From positions 14,813,962 through 14,877,961 of the forward strand of contig CM077826.1 in the NCBI GenBank assembly GCA_039720395.1: a stretch of 64,000 nucleotides of DNA. The letters are read 5' to 3'. Below are positions 45,529-57,983 of this stretch, piece by piece. The notes under the pieces are model-generated. The model was not told the origin of the DNA and made no database searches. It worked only from the letters and a program-made list of their open reading frames with translations. The translations under genes and the position numbers were made by a program. Each line of letters begins with the position of its first letter. Within the stretch, counting starts at the first letter, position 1. This DNA is from Liquidambar formosana. Its lineage: Eukaryota; Streptophyta; Magnoliopsida; Saxifragales; Altingiaceae.

Positions 45529-47559
45529 CTAAAATTCCATTTTCACAACGGTGTTCGAAGTATCTGAAGATCCATACTGGAGCCAATCCTTTGCACAAAT
45601 AAGGGCCTCAAGCGTCACAGGTCGCAATGAACTCTGGTAGCTATTTATCTTTTTGCTCACAGTGTCAAACACGGAATCAGGGGCAACAGTTGATACTGGG
45701 ATTGACAAAATATCGGCAGCCATCCTGGAAAGAGTCGGGTACTTCAGTTTGTTTAGTCTCCACCAACTTAAAACATCAAAATCTTGCACCCGAGGCAATA
45801 GAGACTCTTCCAGATATTGATCTAATTCTGACTTTGTCTGCTGGCTACTCGAAATCTCAGAGATATACACATCAAAATCCGAAAGCCCATCGCTATTAGA
45901 GATAAGGGGAACTTCTTGAGATACTTCTTGAGATAATTCTTGAGACATCTCTATTTTGGCGATGCCTTCATTTCCTTCTTCCATATAAGTAGGTGGTAGA
46001 GTAATTGTTGGTGTAACATATTCAAGGAAGAGTTCATGAATACCATCCTCCACAATCTTGACCCATGCATCGCCATCCTCACCATATATCTTAGAGAAGC
46101 TGAACTCCACAAGCTTCATTTTGAACCTTGGATCCATAACCACAGCAATCGCTAAGACCAAACAACAATCCTTCCAATATTTATCAAACTTTTCTTGCAA
46201 AGGTTTAGTCAGGTTGCTAATAAAGGGATCCTGATTCATGCCCGAATGTGTCAGCTCTAACTGGATTTTCCACACTTCATGGAAAAACATATTGGCAGTT
46301 GGATATGTTGGGGCAGTTAAAATGTTGGCCGCATCGAATAAAAGCTTCAAGTATGTGAGGAGAGTTTCTACCTGCTTCCAATCATCCATTGATGGGGTTT
46401 CCTTGTAATCAGGATCAGAAGTATCCAAGCAAGCAAACACTTCCTTTAATTCACTGGCAGCCACCAGCATATGATAAGTAGTGTTCCATTTTGTCTGATC
46501 ATCAATAAAAAGGCTCTTCGTGCTAGGGACTTGAAGCTGATGTTTCAGCTCCATAAACTTCTCTTCATGCGCTTCTGAAGTTTTCACGTACTTTACACTT
46601 TCACGGACCTTTTTGACAGATTCCCACATTGTCCCCAATACATCTTGTGCAAGACGACTTAAAACATGAGCATAGCAATTTCCAATTAATAACTGACCAT
46701 TAAGGATAAGTGGGTTTTTGATAGAAAGTAGGCCTCTGAGATTTCCAATCACGGCTTCGTTTGAGAAGGGTTGATCAAGAGTGAGGGTAAACAGTTTGCT
46801 CTCCAAACACCAATCAGATAGGCAAACAACAACAGCTTGATTGAAGGCATCATCTGAATCAGGATATGGTACCATAACAACATTAAGGATACGGCGATGT
46901 AACTTCCAATCACCATCAATGAAGTGTCCTGTTAGGAAAACATACCCTAAGCTCTGATCAGAAGTCCACAAATCCAAAGTAATGCAGATCCGTCCAGGGA
47001 TTCCAGTCATAAGATTCAAAAGGTTTTGCTTCTCCCTCAGATACATAGCCACACAATCCCCTTGGATGGTGTTAAAGCTCACCATATTGTACTGGGGCTG
47101 TAGAGTCTGGACAAAATTAATGAAACCAGGATGTTCCACAATGTGTAGTGGATATTCATGCAGGATGATCATCTTAGTGATCTCATGGTTGCAACGGTCC
47201 TGATCGAAAGGGATGCTTGCAAATCCTGGGGTCCCTCTGTAGCGTCTTTTAGGTGGATCAGTAGTGCTCCCAGCACCAGCAGTTTTGGAGCCTGCTGTGT
47301 ATGGGGTAAGTTGATTTTTCTGGCGGCTTACTGGGCAGATCCCCAAGGCAATGTGTCGTTTGAGGTGGCTTGTCCCTGCTAGCTTTGAACCAGTTATGTA
47401 AGCAAATGATTTCTTGCACTGGTTACAGCTTGCCCTAGTGCATCCAGCACCAACGGTCTCCACTGTGAAATGTTCCCAGACAATGGACTTCTTTCTTCTT
47501 CGCTTGTTAGGTTGTGTTTCTGAAATAGGTACGTCGTTGTTATCAATAGGGGTATCCAT
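45529..47559 (-). CDS. DAYSLEEPER-like BED zinc-finger protein (domesticated hAT transposase)
   Basis: 676 residues in one coding exon. A basic N-terminal patch ('NKRRRKK', 18-24) precedes a BED zinc finger with W28, C45, C48, H65 and H69. The hAT-derived central region includes 'CITLDLWTSDQSLGYVFLTGHFID' text near 190-215 and 'FIDDQTKWNTTYHML' near 350. The C-terminal hATC dimerisation region is about 585-665 ('WWRLNKLKYPTLSRMAADIL' onward). The frame is intact and I saw no hAT terminal repeats, matching the DAYSLEEPER/RICESLEEPER class of host genes that bind DNA and regulate transcription in development. The ATG is set by the acceptor CTGCACAG directly before it (47560-47562). Three GGTTTA units follow the stop. 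DAYSLEEPER itself is slightly longer, about 690 residues from memory. Confidence 0.88.
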   Translation of the reverse strand: MDTPIDNNDVPISETQPNKRRRKKSIVWEHFTVETVGAGCTRASCNQCKKSFAYITGSKLAGTSHLKRHIALGICPVSRQKNQLTPYTAGSKTAGAGSTTDPPKRRYRGTPGFASIPFDQDRCNHEITKMIILHEYPLHIVEHPGFINFVQTLQPQYNMVSFNTIQGDCVAMYLREKQNLLNLMTGIPGRICITLDLWTSDQSLGYVFLTGHFIDGDWKLHRRILNVVMVPYPDSDDAFNQAVVVCLSDWCLESKLFTLTLDQPFSNEAVIGNLRGLLSIKNPLILNGQLLIGNCYAHVLSRLAQDVLGTMWESVKKVRESVKYVKTSEAHEEKFMELKHQLQVPSTKSLFIDDQTKWNTTYHMLVAASELKEVFACLDTSDPDYKETPSMDDWKQVETLLTYLKLLFDAANILTAPTYPTANMFFHEVWKIQLELTHSGMNQDPFISNLTKPLQEKFDKYWKDCCLVLAIAVVMDPRFKMKLVEFSFSKIYGEDGDAWVKIVEDGIHELFLEYVTPTITLPPTYMEEGNEGIAKIEMSQELSQEVSQEVPLISNSDGLSDFDVYISEISSSQQTKSELDQYLEESLLPRVQDFDVLSWWRLNKLKYPTLSRMAADILSIPVSTVAPDSVFDTVSKKINSYQSSLRPVTLEALICAKDWLQYGSSDTSNTVVKMEF

Positions 47560-50551
47560 CTGTGCAGAAAAATGTCAAAGTCCTGTATCGGAAGCAAAAA
47601 TGCAGCATTAAAAGGGAAAATATATTTAGATAATTCCAGCAGCAAAAAATTATCAATTTGGGGTGAAAGCAAAATGATTCCAGCACACAGCACCGATGAA
47701 TCAATCTTTGCGGTCAGCATATGTATTAATCAAACTAAAAAAGTTCAAGGCTAATTGCGCACAGATCAATATCAAGTCATCAGCACTATTATAAAAATAA
47801 TTACGCTAATCAACCAATTTAGATGATTTTGCAGATGATTAATGACTCAGGCAGCTAAGCTAATCAAGAGGTCCACTCACATATTTGGCAATGTCTAAAT
47901 CAAAAAGTGCTCCTATTCCTCAATGCTCAAATAGAAAGCCTTGCACCTCCAATATGGCACAAATGTCAAACCACGAGGCGCACTATTTTGTTTATGGGTC
48001 TACTCCATGGTAACCATAAAATGCCAATAACCAAGCAACTTGGGATCCAAGTCACACAACCTGAATTGCAGTACACTTTCCTCCTTGAAGGTTTAAGTTA
48101 GGGAACTATCAAATATCTAATTATTTATTATTTCATTTATAGTCTATTTTTGAGACAAAGCATACCAAAAGAACAAAATAAAAAAGGGCCATGGCACATC
48201 AAGATCCCAATATAAATGGCAAAGACTAGGTGATATCTCTTGGCCTCTTACAGTGTTGAATTTAATAGGTATCTATAATTGTGCATATCAAAGATAATGC
48301 TTTATTACACTTATATTTTGCATATCAGAAGTGATCAAAAGACATCTACACCCAATACCACAATTTAGATCAATTGGTGCACCACATTCCACTTCCTATT
48401 TCATGTACAACAGGTCTACCCAATTGAATGACTCCAATTGGGCATTCTGCATGGAAAAACAGCATGCTAAGTTCATAATAGTTGAGAAAACCTAGAACTG
48501 CATGAAAATATTACAACTCAAAAAAATTATAAAGACATTATCATCAAGAAATGAGAAATGATTAGAAGATAGAATTGCTTACATTCAATATGTAACCTAC
48601 TTAAACAATGAACCCAATCTAACATAAACATTAAGCCACAGGTTCTCTCTGCACCTCATAGTAGACCACATACTTGCTACAACTTCAACTCAACATAATG
48701 CAGGTTTTCCTTTCTTTTCTTTTTTTTTGTTGGGGGGGGGGGGGGGGGGGGGGAAAGGGAAGTTATTGCAGATATGACACCCTAAACCTAGAAAGCACAG
48801 TAGCCAATAAATACTATCACAGCTTAGAGCAAGGATGCTAAAATTGATCACAAATTGCTTCATACACATGCACCCACACAAGAAATATGTTAAAATGAGG
48901 AAGGAAAAAATGAAAAATGAAAAAAGAAAAACTAAAGATATTGAACAGTTTCCATGATAACATTGTACAAAGATGAGAACTCTATCATTTAAAATGAACT
49001 ATACATTTTGAAACCTGATTGAGACCTCAGTGTACTCTGACACTCCTATCCAAGGGGGAATGGATAACAATTATGAGTAGATCCACGTAATGGAGTTAAA
49101 ATTATGAATTGATCAAAATGGGAAAGAATATCTGAGCTCGAACACATAAAATCCAATAAGACATTTTTCCCAAGTTATGATGCAACCGCTAGTTAGTTAC
49201 CTTGGTTGTTTAATAATGACAGAAATTCACAGCCATAAATAAATATTGGCATATATACTATAGGATCGGATATGCACAAGTATTAGTCTCACTATTGGAT
49301 ACCTCTTAAATAAAATGCAATGCTTGTCAATTAATGTAGACTCAAAGTTCGGTAGGGGTCATGGGCAAATTCAGATATGCATACCCAAATTTTGATGAGA
49401 GTTTTTCCATTTCTTTTTAAACCAAGAAGAAGATAACTTGGTACAAGAAAAAGGTAAAATTTTTAAGACCGCAATTTCTGAAATTAGAAAGCCCTTGATG
49501 AATTTATCTTCCCTGTACATTTGTTGCTTTGTTTTGTATAATCACAGGCTCTTGGGGAATAATAATTCATCTCAGATTAATTCTGTACAACAGAATGACA
49601 TTGAAAGCAAAGAATAGGATCAATCGTATGGATTTTGAGAAAAACTCGAGGTAACAATAATATCAAGTCAGTGTAGTAACATAGTATCACACACCAATAA
49701 AAATGCAATAAAAAGAATATATACACGTAATTTTGGGTCAAAGAGCTTATATGGGTCAAAGTATAGGTCAACATTGACCAAATTTTAACACATATGCCCT
49801 TCCATTATGATACATATTTCATTCTAATGTGTTTTTATTGAGGCTCGTGATACCTTGGTATCACTACTTCACACAAGGTTTTCTTGTCCTATGGCGTAGG
49901 ATGCAGGGTTCTTATTTAAAAATAAAATAAAAAATCCTTCCCAGGGACATATGGCCCACTAAGAAAAGCCCATTTATTGGGAAGAAAAAAAAAAACCTTA
50001 AAAGATAAAAGAACGCTTGTATTTCTATGGGCTTGATCCATATATAGGACACTAAATCAGCCCCTAACAAATCCCACTACACAACCACAAAAATACCTCT
50101 CCATGCACAACAAAATCAGTTGGGTCCGTTTGTTTCTCGAGAAAATAATCACGACTCTCCCATTACTTCAGAGAACAATATCTCTTCTCAACCGACCTTC
50201 TAGTTTTCATCTCGGGAAAAATTTTCGGTAAATTTGTTTTTTTCCCCGTCAAAACAAACATAGCCTTCTTGTAGAGAACCAATTCCTTCGGCAGGTAATC
50301 GATAACATAACCCTAAATTTTCAATCATATAGCTACAAAAATCGAACCATAAGCACCACAAAAAAATAAAAACTTGAACCAAGTCAAAATAACATTGAAA
50401 TTAGAACCGACAAACAAACAAACAAACAAACAATGAAAAAAAAGAGATCATCGGATCTAAAAAAATCGCCAAAAATAAAAATAAATTCAGGATCTATATA
50501 TATATATATATATATACACAGATTGGAGAGAAAAGTGTGAGAAATTCTTAC
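47560..50551 (-). other. 5'UTR intron of the DAYSLEEPER-like gene
   Basis: Bounded by the donor GCT|GTAAGAA (minus strand, at 50551) and the acceptor CTGCACAG next to the ATG. About 3 kb, with a 22-G run at 48732-48753 and no coding signature. Confidence 0.55.
48721..48753 (+). repeat. T-run followed by 22-G homopolymer
   Basis: TTTTTTTTGTT then 22 consecutive G. On the transcribed strand of the intron this would be a C-run; the DNA + strand could form a G-quadruplex. It could also be an assembly artefact. Confidence 0.8.
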
Positions 50552-50700
50552 AGCGAATCACAGATCGGTGAAATAAGAGACGGAATCGGACGGTCAGAAG
50601 CTCTTCAAGAAAAAAAACTGGAAATTTCTGCAACTCGAAATCTAGGGTTAGGGTTTTTTTTTTTTTTACAAAAAAAAAATATTTTAATTTTAATTTTTTG
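50552..50700 (-). other. Putative 5'UTR exon of the DAYSLEEPER-like gene
   Basis: Ends at the donor GCT|GTAAG (low coordinate 50552). It contains AACCCTAACCCTAG (about 50642-50655, minus strand), a telo-box common near plant transcription starts. The 5' edge is not defined. Confidence 0.4.
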
Positions 50701-53093
50701 ATTACAGAGAGGAGAGGGAGGAAGGAGGAGTTAATGGGCTTGAGCTTTTGGGAGAAGAAACCCTAATGGACCTAGGGCTAGAAGAGCAAACTAGGCCTTG
50801 GTTTTGAAGATTAAAGAGCTAGGGACAAAGAGACCTTGCGAGAGGGGCGTTAAAAAGCTGAATTGGATATGGACTTGAGGTCCATTGTCTATTATATATA
50901 TAAAAAATACGGAGTATATATATTCTGTTTCGATGGACCCTAAGACCCATCTGTGGTGTCGTACACAGAGCCCACCAAACATACTTTGAATCTGAACCGT
51001 TTATTCTGGAGGGGCCCACTTTACAGTAGCTGATGGTTGGTTTTGTTTTTATTATTACTATTGTTTTTTGAAAGTTTAGGAGACGTCTAGTTTGGGAAAG
51101 GAATATTAGGGCCCAGTGAGAATAGGACACGTACAGTGGAGGTTAAACTTAGCGGTAGATAATTGCCCAACATAAAAATTCAAAGAAAAAAAAAGAAAAA
51201 ATGAAAAGAGAGACATTTATTTAGCATTTAATAAGACTCTAGTGAGTCAATGAGTCCTTTTTTTCTTCTTTTTCAATTTTTTTTGAAAATTTTAGTCCTA
51301 GAGGGGTTCAACTTTGAACAAAGGTGCAATTGGGAGGGTAAGCTACCAAAGAATTTTTGTTGTCATGCTGTTTTTAAATATAAAAAAACAGTAAAATAAT
51401 TATAACAAATAAATTAATTACAATCCGTTTAGATATTCAAATAGAAATTAAACAATTATAATGTATTTCCAATAAACATAATAGTGTTGTACTTGTGTGA
51501 GATGAACGATGAATTAGGTATGATAAAAATTTTAAAAAAAAAAATTAAAAATGGGTTAGATGTCAAACAAATGTGGTAGGAACATTAGTGATAATTGCTA
51601 GAGCCATATATGAGTTGGATTCATTCTCCAGCTAAAATAATAATATATTTTAGTACTTAATTTTGAATTTAAATTTTATTTTATTTATCATAAGTATTTT
51701 TATAATTTTCTCTTTTTAAATTTTGTCTCTTGCATCACATGGGTTCACCAATTTTATATATATATATATTATATTTATTTTCATTTTATTATAAAGTGCA
51801 CCATTGACCTCCAAAAACTCTACCTGTAACTCATATTTTGTGAAATCAACTGTTGGATTATATAACTTTCTTATGTAAATTACGTTGAAATTTTAATTGA
51901 ATTTATTATTTAAAGAAGTTTCAAAACTTTATTAATTTGACCATTTCTGTTATGATCTTTATTTTAATACCATTGTGGTCATTATTTTGTTACTCCATTA
52001 TTTTATTACTCGTTCCATCTCTTATTTGGTTTTAATGCATATTATCGTTAGAAGGTAACAACATTAGACAATTATTCCTCTCTCAACTCTATTCAATGCT
52101 TTTCTCCTACATATGTTTTTCTTCTACTTTTTTCGCTCTTTTTATAGTCCCTATTTTTTCGTTGGACAATTTAGATATGATCTTATATTCCGTCTGTTGT
52201 AAATGTACACTATGGATTAGACCATCTGTCAGAACCTGAGTTGTATCTTCGAGTCGTATACGATTACCAATATTTGTACATGGGGAGGCATATGTGACTT
52301 TAAAATAACGAATGTCGTGCCCCATTGATTCCCCCAAGATATGTTTTCTACACTTTTTACTTCATTGACATTATGTTTTGATTTAGATAAATTTATATTT
52401 GTCCAAGCATAATATTTAGATTTATGTACGTTTAATATATTGTTCAATATAAGCTAGTTTAATATTCTATCTAATTATCTTGTTTAATATTCTCTTAGAA
52501 AATAATTTTAATAATTTTATTATATTTAGATTAATTGAATTAAATAATTTATTTATATAATTATTCATAGCATAGTGTTTAAATAATTATTTACAACAAG
52601 TCATGCTTGTCAAAAATTAAGTTAATTCCCAATAAAGTGAGAGTTCTAAAATGAAAGAGGTTGAGAAAATAGGCAGGAGAATGTGTAATCAAATTTGTAG
52701 AGAATAACTTATCCAAAAAAAAAAAAAAAAAATCTCTAGAGAGTAATCCTTTTACAAAACTACCCTTTATGTCTCAATCCCAGTAGGAATAGGACACCAA
52801 GTTCCCTAGGAAACTTGGTTGTGATAAACCACCATGGGCGGGTCACTGGTCCAGGTCCGGGTCATATCCGACTAGATAACTACTAACATCCGGAAAATAG
52901 AAATTTTTTTGGCCTCTTTTCCGCCTTAGTTTATTTATTTATTTATACTTTTGCTTGCACTTTCTTCTACAACCAAACAAAGGGAAAGAATCCTTCATTT
53001 TTTTTTTTTTTTTATTTCCCTCGCCTTTTCCATAAACCAAACATGTATCCAAGATATTCCAAAAAGAGTTTGTAGTTCGTTTAGTAAGAATAA
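50701..53093. other. AT-rich intergenic region
   Basis: No gene found. It includes a dispersed-repeat copy near 51829-51910 and short AT tracts near 51760. Confidence 0.45.
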
Positions 53094-53396
53094 GGATCTG
53101 TTTGGTTATTCAATTCAAAATTAAACAATTTAAGAAATTACCTAGGGTTGAATTAAAGGCATAAAACTATCACCTCGAATTAAAATATTTTAAAATGTTG
53201 TAGTTATCATTATAATTGATATTGTAAAATCAATTTTAAGGAATTTATGAAATATCACTATTTTGAATTGCACTCTTATTCGTGATGATAACTATCATTT
53301 TTTTAAATTTGTTAATTCAAGATGATGAAATATGCTTTCAATACTATGTAAAATTTCTTAAATTATTTAATTTCGAATTAGACAACCAAACAAGCC
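53094..53396. mobile_element. MITE-like element with ~45-bp inverted ends
   Basis: The left end GGATCTGTTTGGTTATTCAA and the right end, read backwards, GGCTTGTTTGGTTGTCTAA are related. The similarity runs on through 'AATTTAAGAAATT' in both arms. GG..TGTTTGG ends resemble Tourist/PIF MITEs, but no target duplication is visible. Confidence 0.55.
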
Positions 53397-53469
53397 TTCT
53401 CAATAAGGGAGTCATCTTTGTAACCATTTAGTTTGGCCCCCGAAGTTAAAATTCATGTCCGTGCCATTC

Positions 53470-53600
53470 CATGTATAGGTTTGGATTTGGTGCTGAGATA
53501 AAAAAACTCAACACTGTGCTGAGCTAATCTAAATTGTTAGATGATATTTTTTGACAATTTAGATTAAAAGATAAAAAATTATCTATTGAAATCATTTTAG
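53470..53600. repeat. Partial relative of the 8859-9097 foldback
   Basis: 'GGATTTGGTGCTGAG' and the following bases resemble the left arm of the Mutator-type foldback. A short inverted 'ATCTAAATTGT...' / 'ACAATTTAGAT' follows. Confidence 0.4.
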
Positions 53601-55132
53601 AACTAACCTCCCAACTCCCAACTAACCCTTTTAAAACTGCCACTCCCAAAGAGGAGTCAGAGGCTTAGTCTCCCTTCATAAGGGTTCATCTAGATACATG
53701 TTGACTAGAGGCCATTGGTAGGGTAACTATGACAGAGTAGGGGCGTGATGCCTGTTAGTCTCTTATGTATAATCCTGTAGTTGCTTCATAAAACTAGGGT
53801 GCTTCGTTAATCGTTTTGTTTCTGTGTTTGGATGAGGATTTTGAAAGAGACTACTTATTCAGGTTTGCGGAAATGGCTTTCTTTCATATATATATATATA
53901 TATATATTTTTTTTTTTTACCATCAAGTGCGGTTAGAAGCCAAGTTTTATGTAGCCATTCTAGTTCTAAAAGACAAATTTTTGCCACGAAATGTTATGTG
54001 AAAAATGAATCAATTCAATTTACCACTGGAGATGGACTCGTGGACATCTCGGATGCGTTTTCAATTTTCGGATAATTAAATCCTTGTGCGAATCAATATG
54101 TTACAAAACCTTGGAGGGTGTCCGAATGCAAAGTAAAGTAAGAATATATAACTTCTAATTACCTCTAAAATGATTCTTTGAAAGGTAATTATATGAGTGC
54201 CTCATCACAAGTTCACTCTTAGCTTAGCCATTGAATTTGGAGCATTCACTGAAATAGCCTTAAAGGGCTTCTAAATACCGCCCAAATAAATTGCTTTTTC
54301 AGTATTTATTGTCTTAATTTATAAGGAGAAATGGTGATTATCCGACAATTATGCAGGTAATTAAGGAGAAAAAAAGAAGAAGAAAGAATATGAATCACAA
54401 AAGTATTGTTTACATTTTTTTTTTTTAAGAGATTAATGTTATATAATCCAACTCATTTGTGTGACAGCTTGACCGATCGATAAAAAAATTTCATTCAAAG
54501 CTAGAATAATTTTTTGTAATAGACTGACGTGGTTGCAATTGACGAAGTAGATTTGGGCGGAAAAACTTATTCCCTCTGGCAGTTTCCATACCTGTGTGTT
54601 GCACCCTCTGGAAAATTGTAACCTAACATATTGATCATAATTCATAAGAGTCTTAACTTAGGGGTTTGGCCATTATATTTTCTTTTTCTTTATTGCTGCT
54701 CAACTGGAAAGGAGAAAGCACGCTAGGGAAGGAAAATAATTTGGAGGTGCTGTTTCGAAGTGTAAATATGGAAAACTATACCTGGTTGCCAATAAAATTA
54801 GAAATAACAATTTCATTTTTCTTTTCCTCCACCTTCTGAACGAGCAATCAAAGCACAAGAAGAAAATGATCAGCCGAAAAAAAAAAGAAAAAAGAAAAAG
54901 ACACTTAATATATGCTAATTGGACACAATGTACGTGTTGAGACAAATACCATTTCAGCACTGCTGTGCTTACTGTACCTGTGGGATGTTTTGTTGGGCAA
55001 CAGTGAATAAACTGCAACTTGAATGGTTGATTAAGACCTTGCAGTACTGATGTTGTTCATTTCTCCCAACTTTTTAACTCTCTTCCTTTATTTTCATATA
55101 TATATTCTCCCAACTTTTTAACCCTCTTCCTT

Positions 55133-55182
<50 letters not shown>

Positions 55183-57139
55183 CAGTTTTAATCATGTGTA
55201 AGATATCTCAGATATCCTATACGATCGTTGTCGTTCATAAGTAACACGTGCCCGTATGTGAAATGTCAGATACTAACGTGTACGTGTCGTCTATAAATTA
55301 CTGTGCTCATGCGAGATAGTCCGGTATATCCCTAAAAGAATAGCGTTTTGTGTTTATATATATATATATATATATATATAGTACAGACTATATAATAGAT
55401 TTTGAATTGGTTTTCATCAGCTAGCAAGCAGACATATCTGATGAGAAACAGACAGGAGGGATCAAAATCAGCAGATCTGACCCTTACACTGACTACCAAC
55501 CAACATTTAGCCATAAAGGTGCAACCACCGAACACAATTGAATATGACAACCTCCCAGTGTTTATAATATCAATCTAGCCATAGTAACTCAGTAACTCCT
55601 CTATGGACTCCTCATATTATATAGATTTTCTGCAGCATAATTCAGATGGGTCAACTCAGTCTTCTCTTTCTTCTCTTTTTTTTTTTTTTTTTTTTTTTCA
55701 AATTGTAATTATTATTGTGAGCATGCCACCTAGTCCAGGTGGTAAAATAAGTAATAATAATATTATTAATTGGCCAAAATGGTGTGACTCAACTTGAAAC
55801 TAAACCATAGAGGATTGTCAATTTTGCACTTATTGTGCGGTGAGGAGAGAGGAGCATGTCCAAAATGAATGTTTTTTACCATAATAAAAAGACAGGCCAC
55901 GTCCAAATCGAGCTGCACTTGTGCGGAGCATCAAGCAAGGCTGCACCCAGCTGATCCATATATCTAACCCCTCCGTATGCTGACTCGATCTAGGACCAAT
56001 CATAGGGCACCACATCGTAACCTGAGCGGCTCTTTTGTCATTTTCCTGCACCACCAATGACCTCTAATAAATATAACTTTTAAAAAATAATAATAATAAT
56101 AATAATAATTTCCCACCTTTGGGTAAACGGCACAAATTTTTTTTATCAATGAGCTATTTGAAAATGGAAAACACAAAAGAAAATATCTTCTTCTCTCCTC
56201 TACTACTGGAAAATTCAAAAATAAGGAAAAGAAAAACAAAATGGCTGCCCACAGTTATAAGAAATAAAAGTAATTTCTCTATCTTTTCTTCATGCATGAA
56301 TTAATTAAGCCCACTAATGCATACATTTTCCATCAAAATTGAATGAAAAAAAAAGAAGAAAAAAAAGAAAAAAGGAAGGTATTAATTGATAAAAAAAAGT
56401 TCCATATATGACATTTCTCAAAGATTTATTGTCATGAAGAACAAAAAAAGAATTATTTTTATAAAGTATTTCTCGATCGGATACTAAGGAGTAATGTAAT
56501 TTGAAATTAAGAGAAAACAATATGAATAAGTCTAAATTAAATGTAATTATAGAATCACCATGAAAGAATAAATATAATTTGTACCACCGTCGAAGCTTTG
56601 TGCTCAATCCAAACAAAATTAAATAAATAAATACATACACAATTATAAAATAAATCCACGTTGTAAATATAATACACTAGAATTAAGATTTAATATTTTC
56701 TACCAAGTACTCAAAGATTTAAGAAAATAACCTCAAATTCTGGAAAAAAGAAAAGCTTAAAAATTTAAAAGGATTTGATAAACTGTATAGAGCAATATTA
56801 TATCTATTATCATGAATTGCGAAAAGTCCAAAAGAGCCAAACAATTTGCAAAAGATAATATAGAGTATGAATTCCACATTGTTAGTAAACCTCACAATTC
56901 ACAGTATCCTTTTTAAATTGGAAAAGATTTACGAGATTGAAATGGAGTTATAATGGAATTATTATAATTTGTAGCTTACATTGAGCAAAAATAAAAATAA
57001 AAAGATTTAATGGATCTGAATAATTTTAGTAATGAATTATGAGTATACATAAGATGAATAGCCGGTGCACTGACCGATTGGCATGAGCTGCATGCGGCTG
57101 ACGATGAGTCTGTAATGAGATCCGAATGAACCACAAAGT
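53601..57139. other. Intergenic, microsatellite-rich
   Basis: Holds (AT)n tracts near 53888-53905, 55138-55177 and 55357-55380, a T-run near 55678-55699, and (AAT)n near 56087-56109. No coding gene that I can support. Confidence 0.5.
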
Positions 57140-57245
57140 CCTCACTTGCCATTTTTTCCCACAGCTTTCTTGAGCTTCCATGCCAAATCAAGAGATTGAA
57201 TGGTAGAAGAAGTTCAAGAAAGCTGTGGAAAAGCATGACAGGACT
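57140..57245 (-). ncRNA. MIR396: MIR396 precursor hairpin, canonical mature sequence
   Basis: On the minus strand, 57230 down to 57210 reads TTCCACAGCTTTCTTGAACT plus T, the 21-nt miR396b sequence without a mismatch. It sits in the 5' arm, as in known MIR396 genes. The opposite arm (57175 down to 57155) reads GCTCAAGAAAGCTGTGGGAA, the expected star strand, across a ~35-nt loop region. miR396 guides cleavage of GROWTH-REGULATING FACTOR mRNAs and so limits cell proliferation in leaves. No GRF gene is in the window. A possible TATA box for the primary transcript lies upstream at 57976-57983. Confidence 0.9.
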
Positions 57246-57361
57246 CACCCACTTCATCTCCTCCTTTTAACTCACACTCACTTGCATCCAAAACAGAAGG
57301 GTTGAATGGAGCTAGAATATATTCAATTAAAGAGAATTAAAGTTGAGAGAGAGAGAGAGAG

Positions 57362-57478
57362 AGAGCTCACTTGCCATGTTCTCCCACAGGCTTTCTTGAG
57401 CTTCTTTGCCGAATCAAGAGATTAAATAGATAGTAGAAGAAGTAAATTCAAGAAAACTGTGGAAAAAGCATGACAGGA
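57362..57478 (-). ncRNA. MIR396: Second MIR396-type hairpin with a diverged mature sequence
   Basis: A tandem copy 232 bp from the first, with similar flanks ('ATCAAGAGATT', 'GCATGACAGGA'). The mature position, 57462 down to 57442, reads TTCCACAGTTTTCTTGAATT plus T. It differs from miR396b by C-to-T at positions 9 and 19. The 3' arm reads GCTCAAGAAAGCCTGTGGGA, with one extra C. The fold is kept by G:U pairs plus a bulge. It may be a functional variant or a decaying copy. Confidence 0.7.
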
Positions 57479-57630
57479 CCTACCCACCCAGGCACCCACT
57501 CCATCTCCTCCTATTATTTCACAGTGGCTCCCTAGCTTGTATCTAAAACAAACAATAAAAGGGTTAAATGAAGAATTCAAAGGGAACATTCACTCGTTAC
57601 ACAAAGTCACTAAAGCTGGATGAAGAATTC

Positions 57631-57677
57631 AGAGAGAGAGAGAGAGAGAGAGCTAGAGAGAGAGAGAGAGAGAGAGA
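57631..57677 (+). repeat. (GA)n microsatellite
   Basis: A GA tract interrupted once by CTA. A second, shorter one lies at 57349-57364 between the two MIR396 hairpins. Confidence 0.85.
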
Positions 57678-57975
57678 TGGCCATACAGTTCATGAGGACC
57701 ACACTACCATATGTAATCTGTCCAACAGCTTTACAGAATCATATAAGGAGTATGACGAATGGTAGGGGTCTAGGTTTCACTTCACTCACAATATACCACG
57801 CTTTCATACTGAGTGCGCTGTGGGGTAGATGGGCAATGTGAGATGGGTGAAGCAAAAAAAATTGGTTTATTTTATTAGGAATTAAAAAAAGAAAAAAAGA
57901 AATTGAAATAGAAATGTTGGATAATAATTCTAAAATACAACCCATCCCACCACATGCTACCATGTGATCATACCC

Positions 57976-57983
57976 CTTTTATA
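57976..57983 (-). promoter_or_regulatory. Candidate TATA box for the MIR396 cluster
   Basis: TATAAAAG on the minus strand, about 500 bp upstream of the first hairpin met by a minus-strand transcript. Position and consensus fit a pri-miRNA promoter. No other support. Confidence 0.35.

Noticed and set aside
45510..45532. CCTAAA x3 as an interstitial telomere
   Set aside because: Only three units, and it has the 6-bp CCTAAA form, not the plant 7-bp CCCTAAA. It overlaps the end of the DAYSLEEPER-like frame.
57378..57399. Plus-strand reading CCCACAGGCTTTCTTGAGCT as a miR396d-type mature sequence
   Set aside because: It is the complement of the star arm. MIR396 precursors carry the mature strand in the 5' arm, which fits only the minus strand here.
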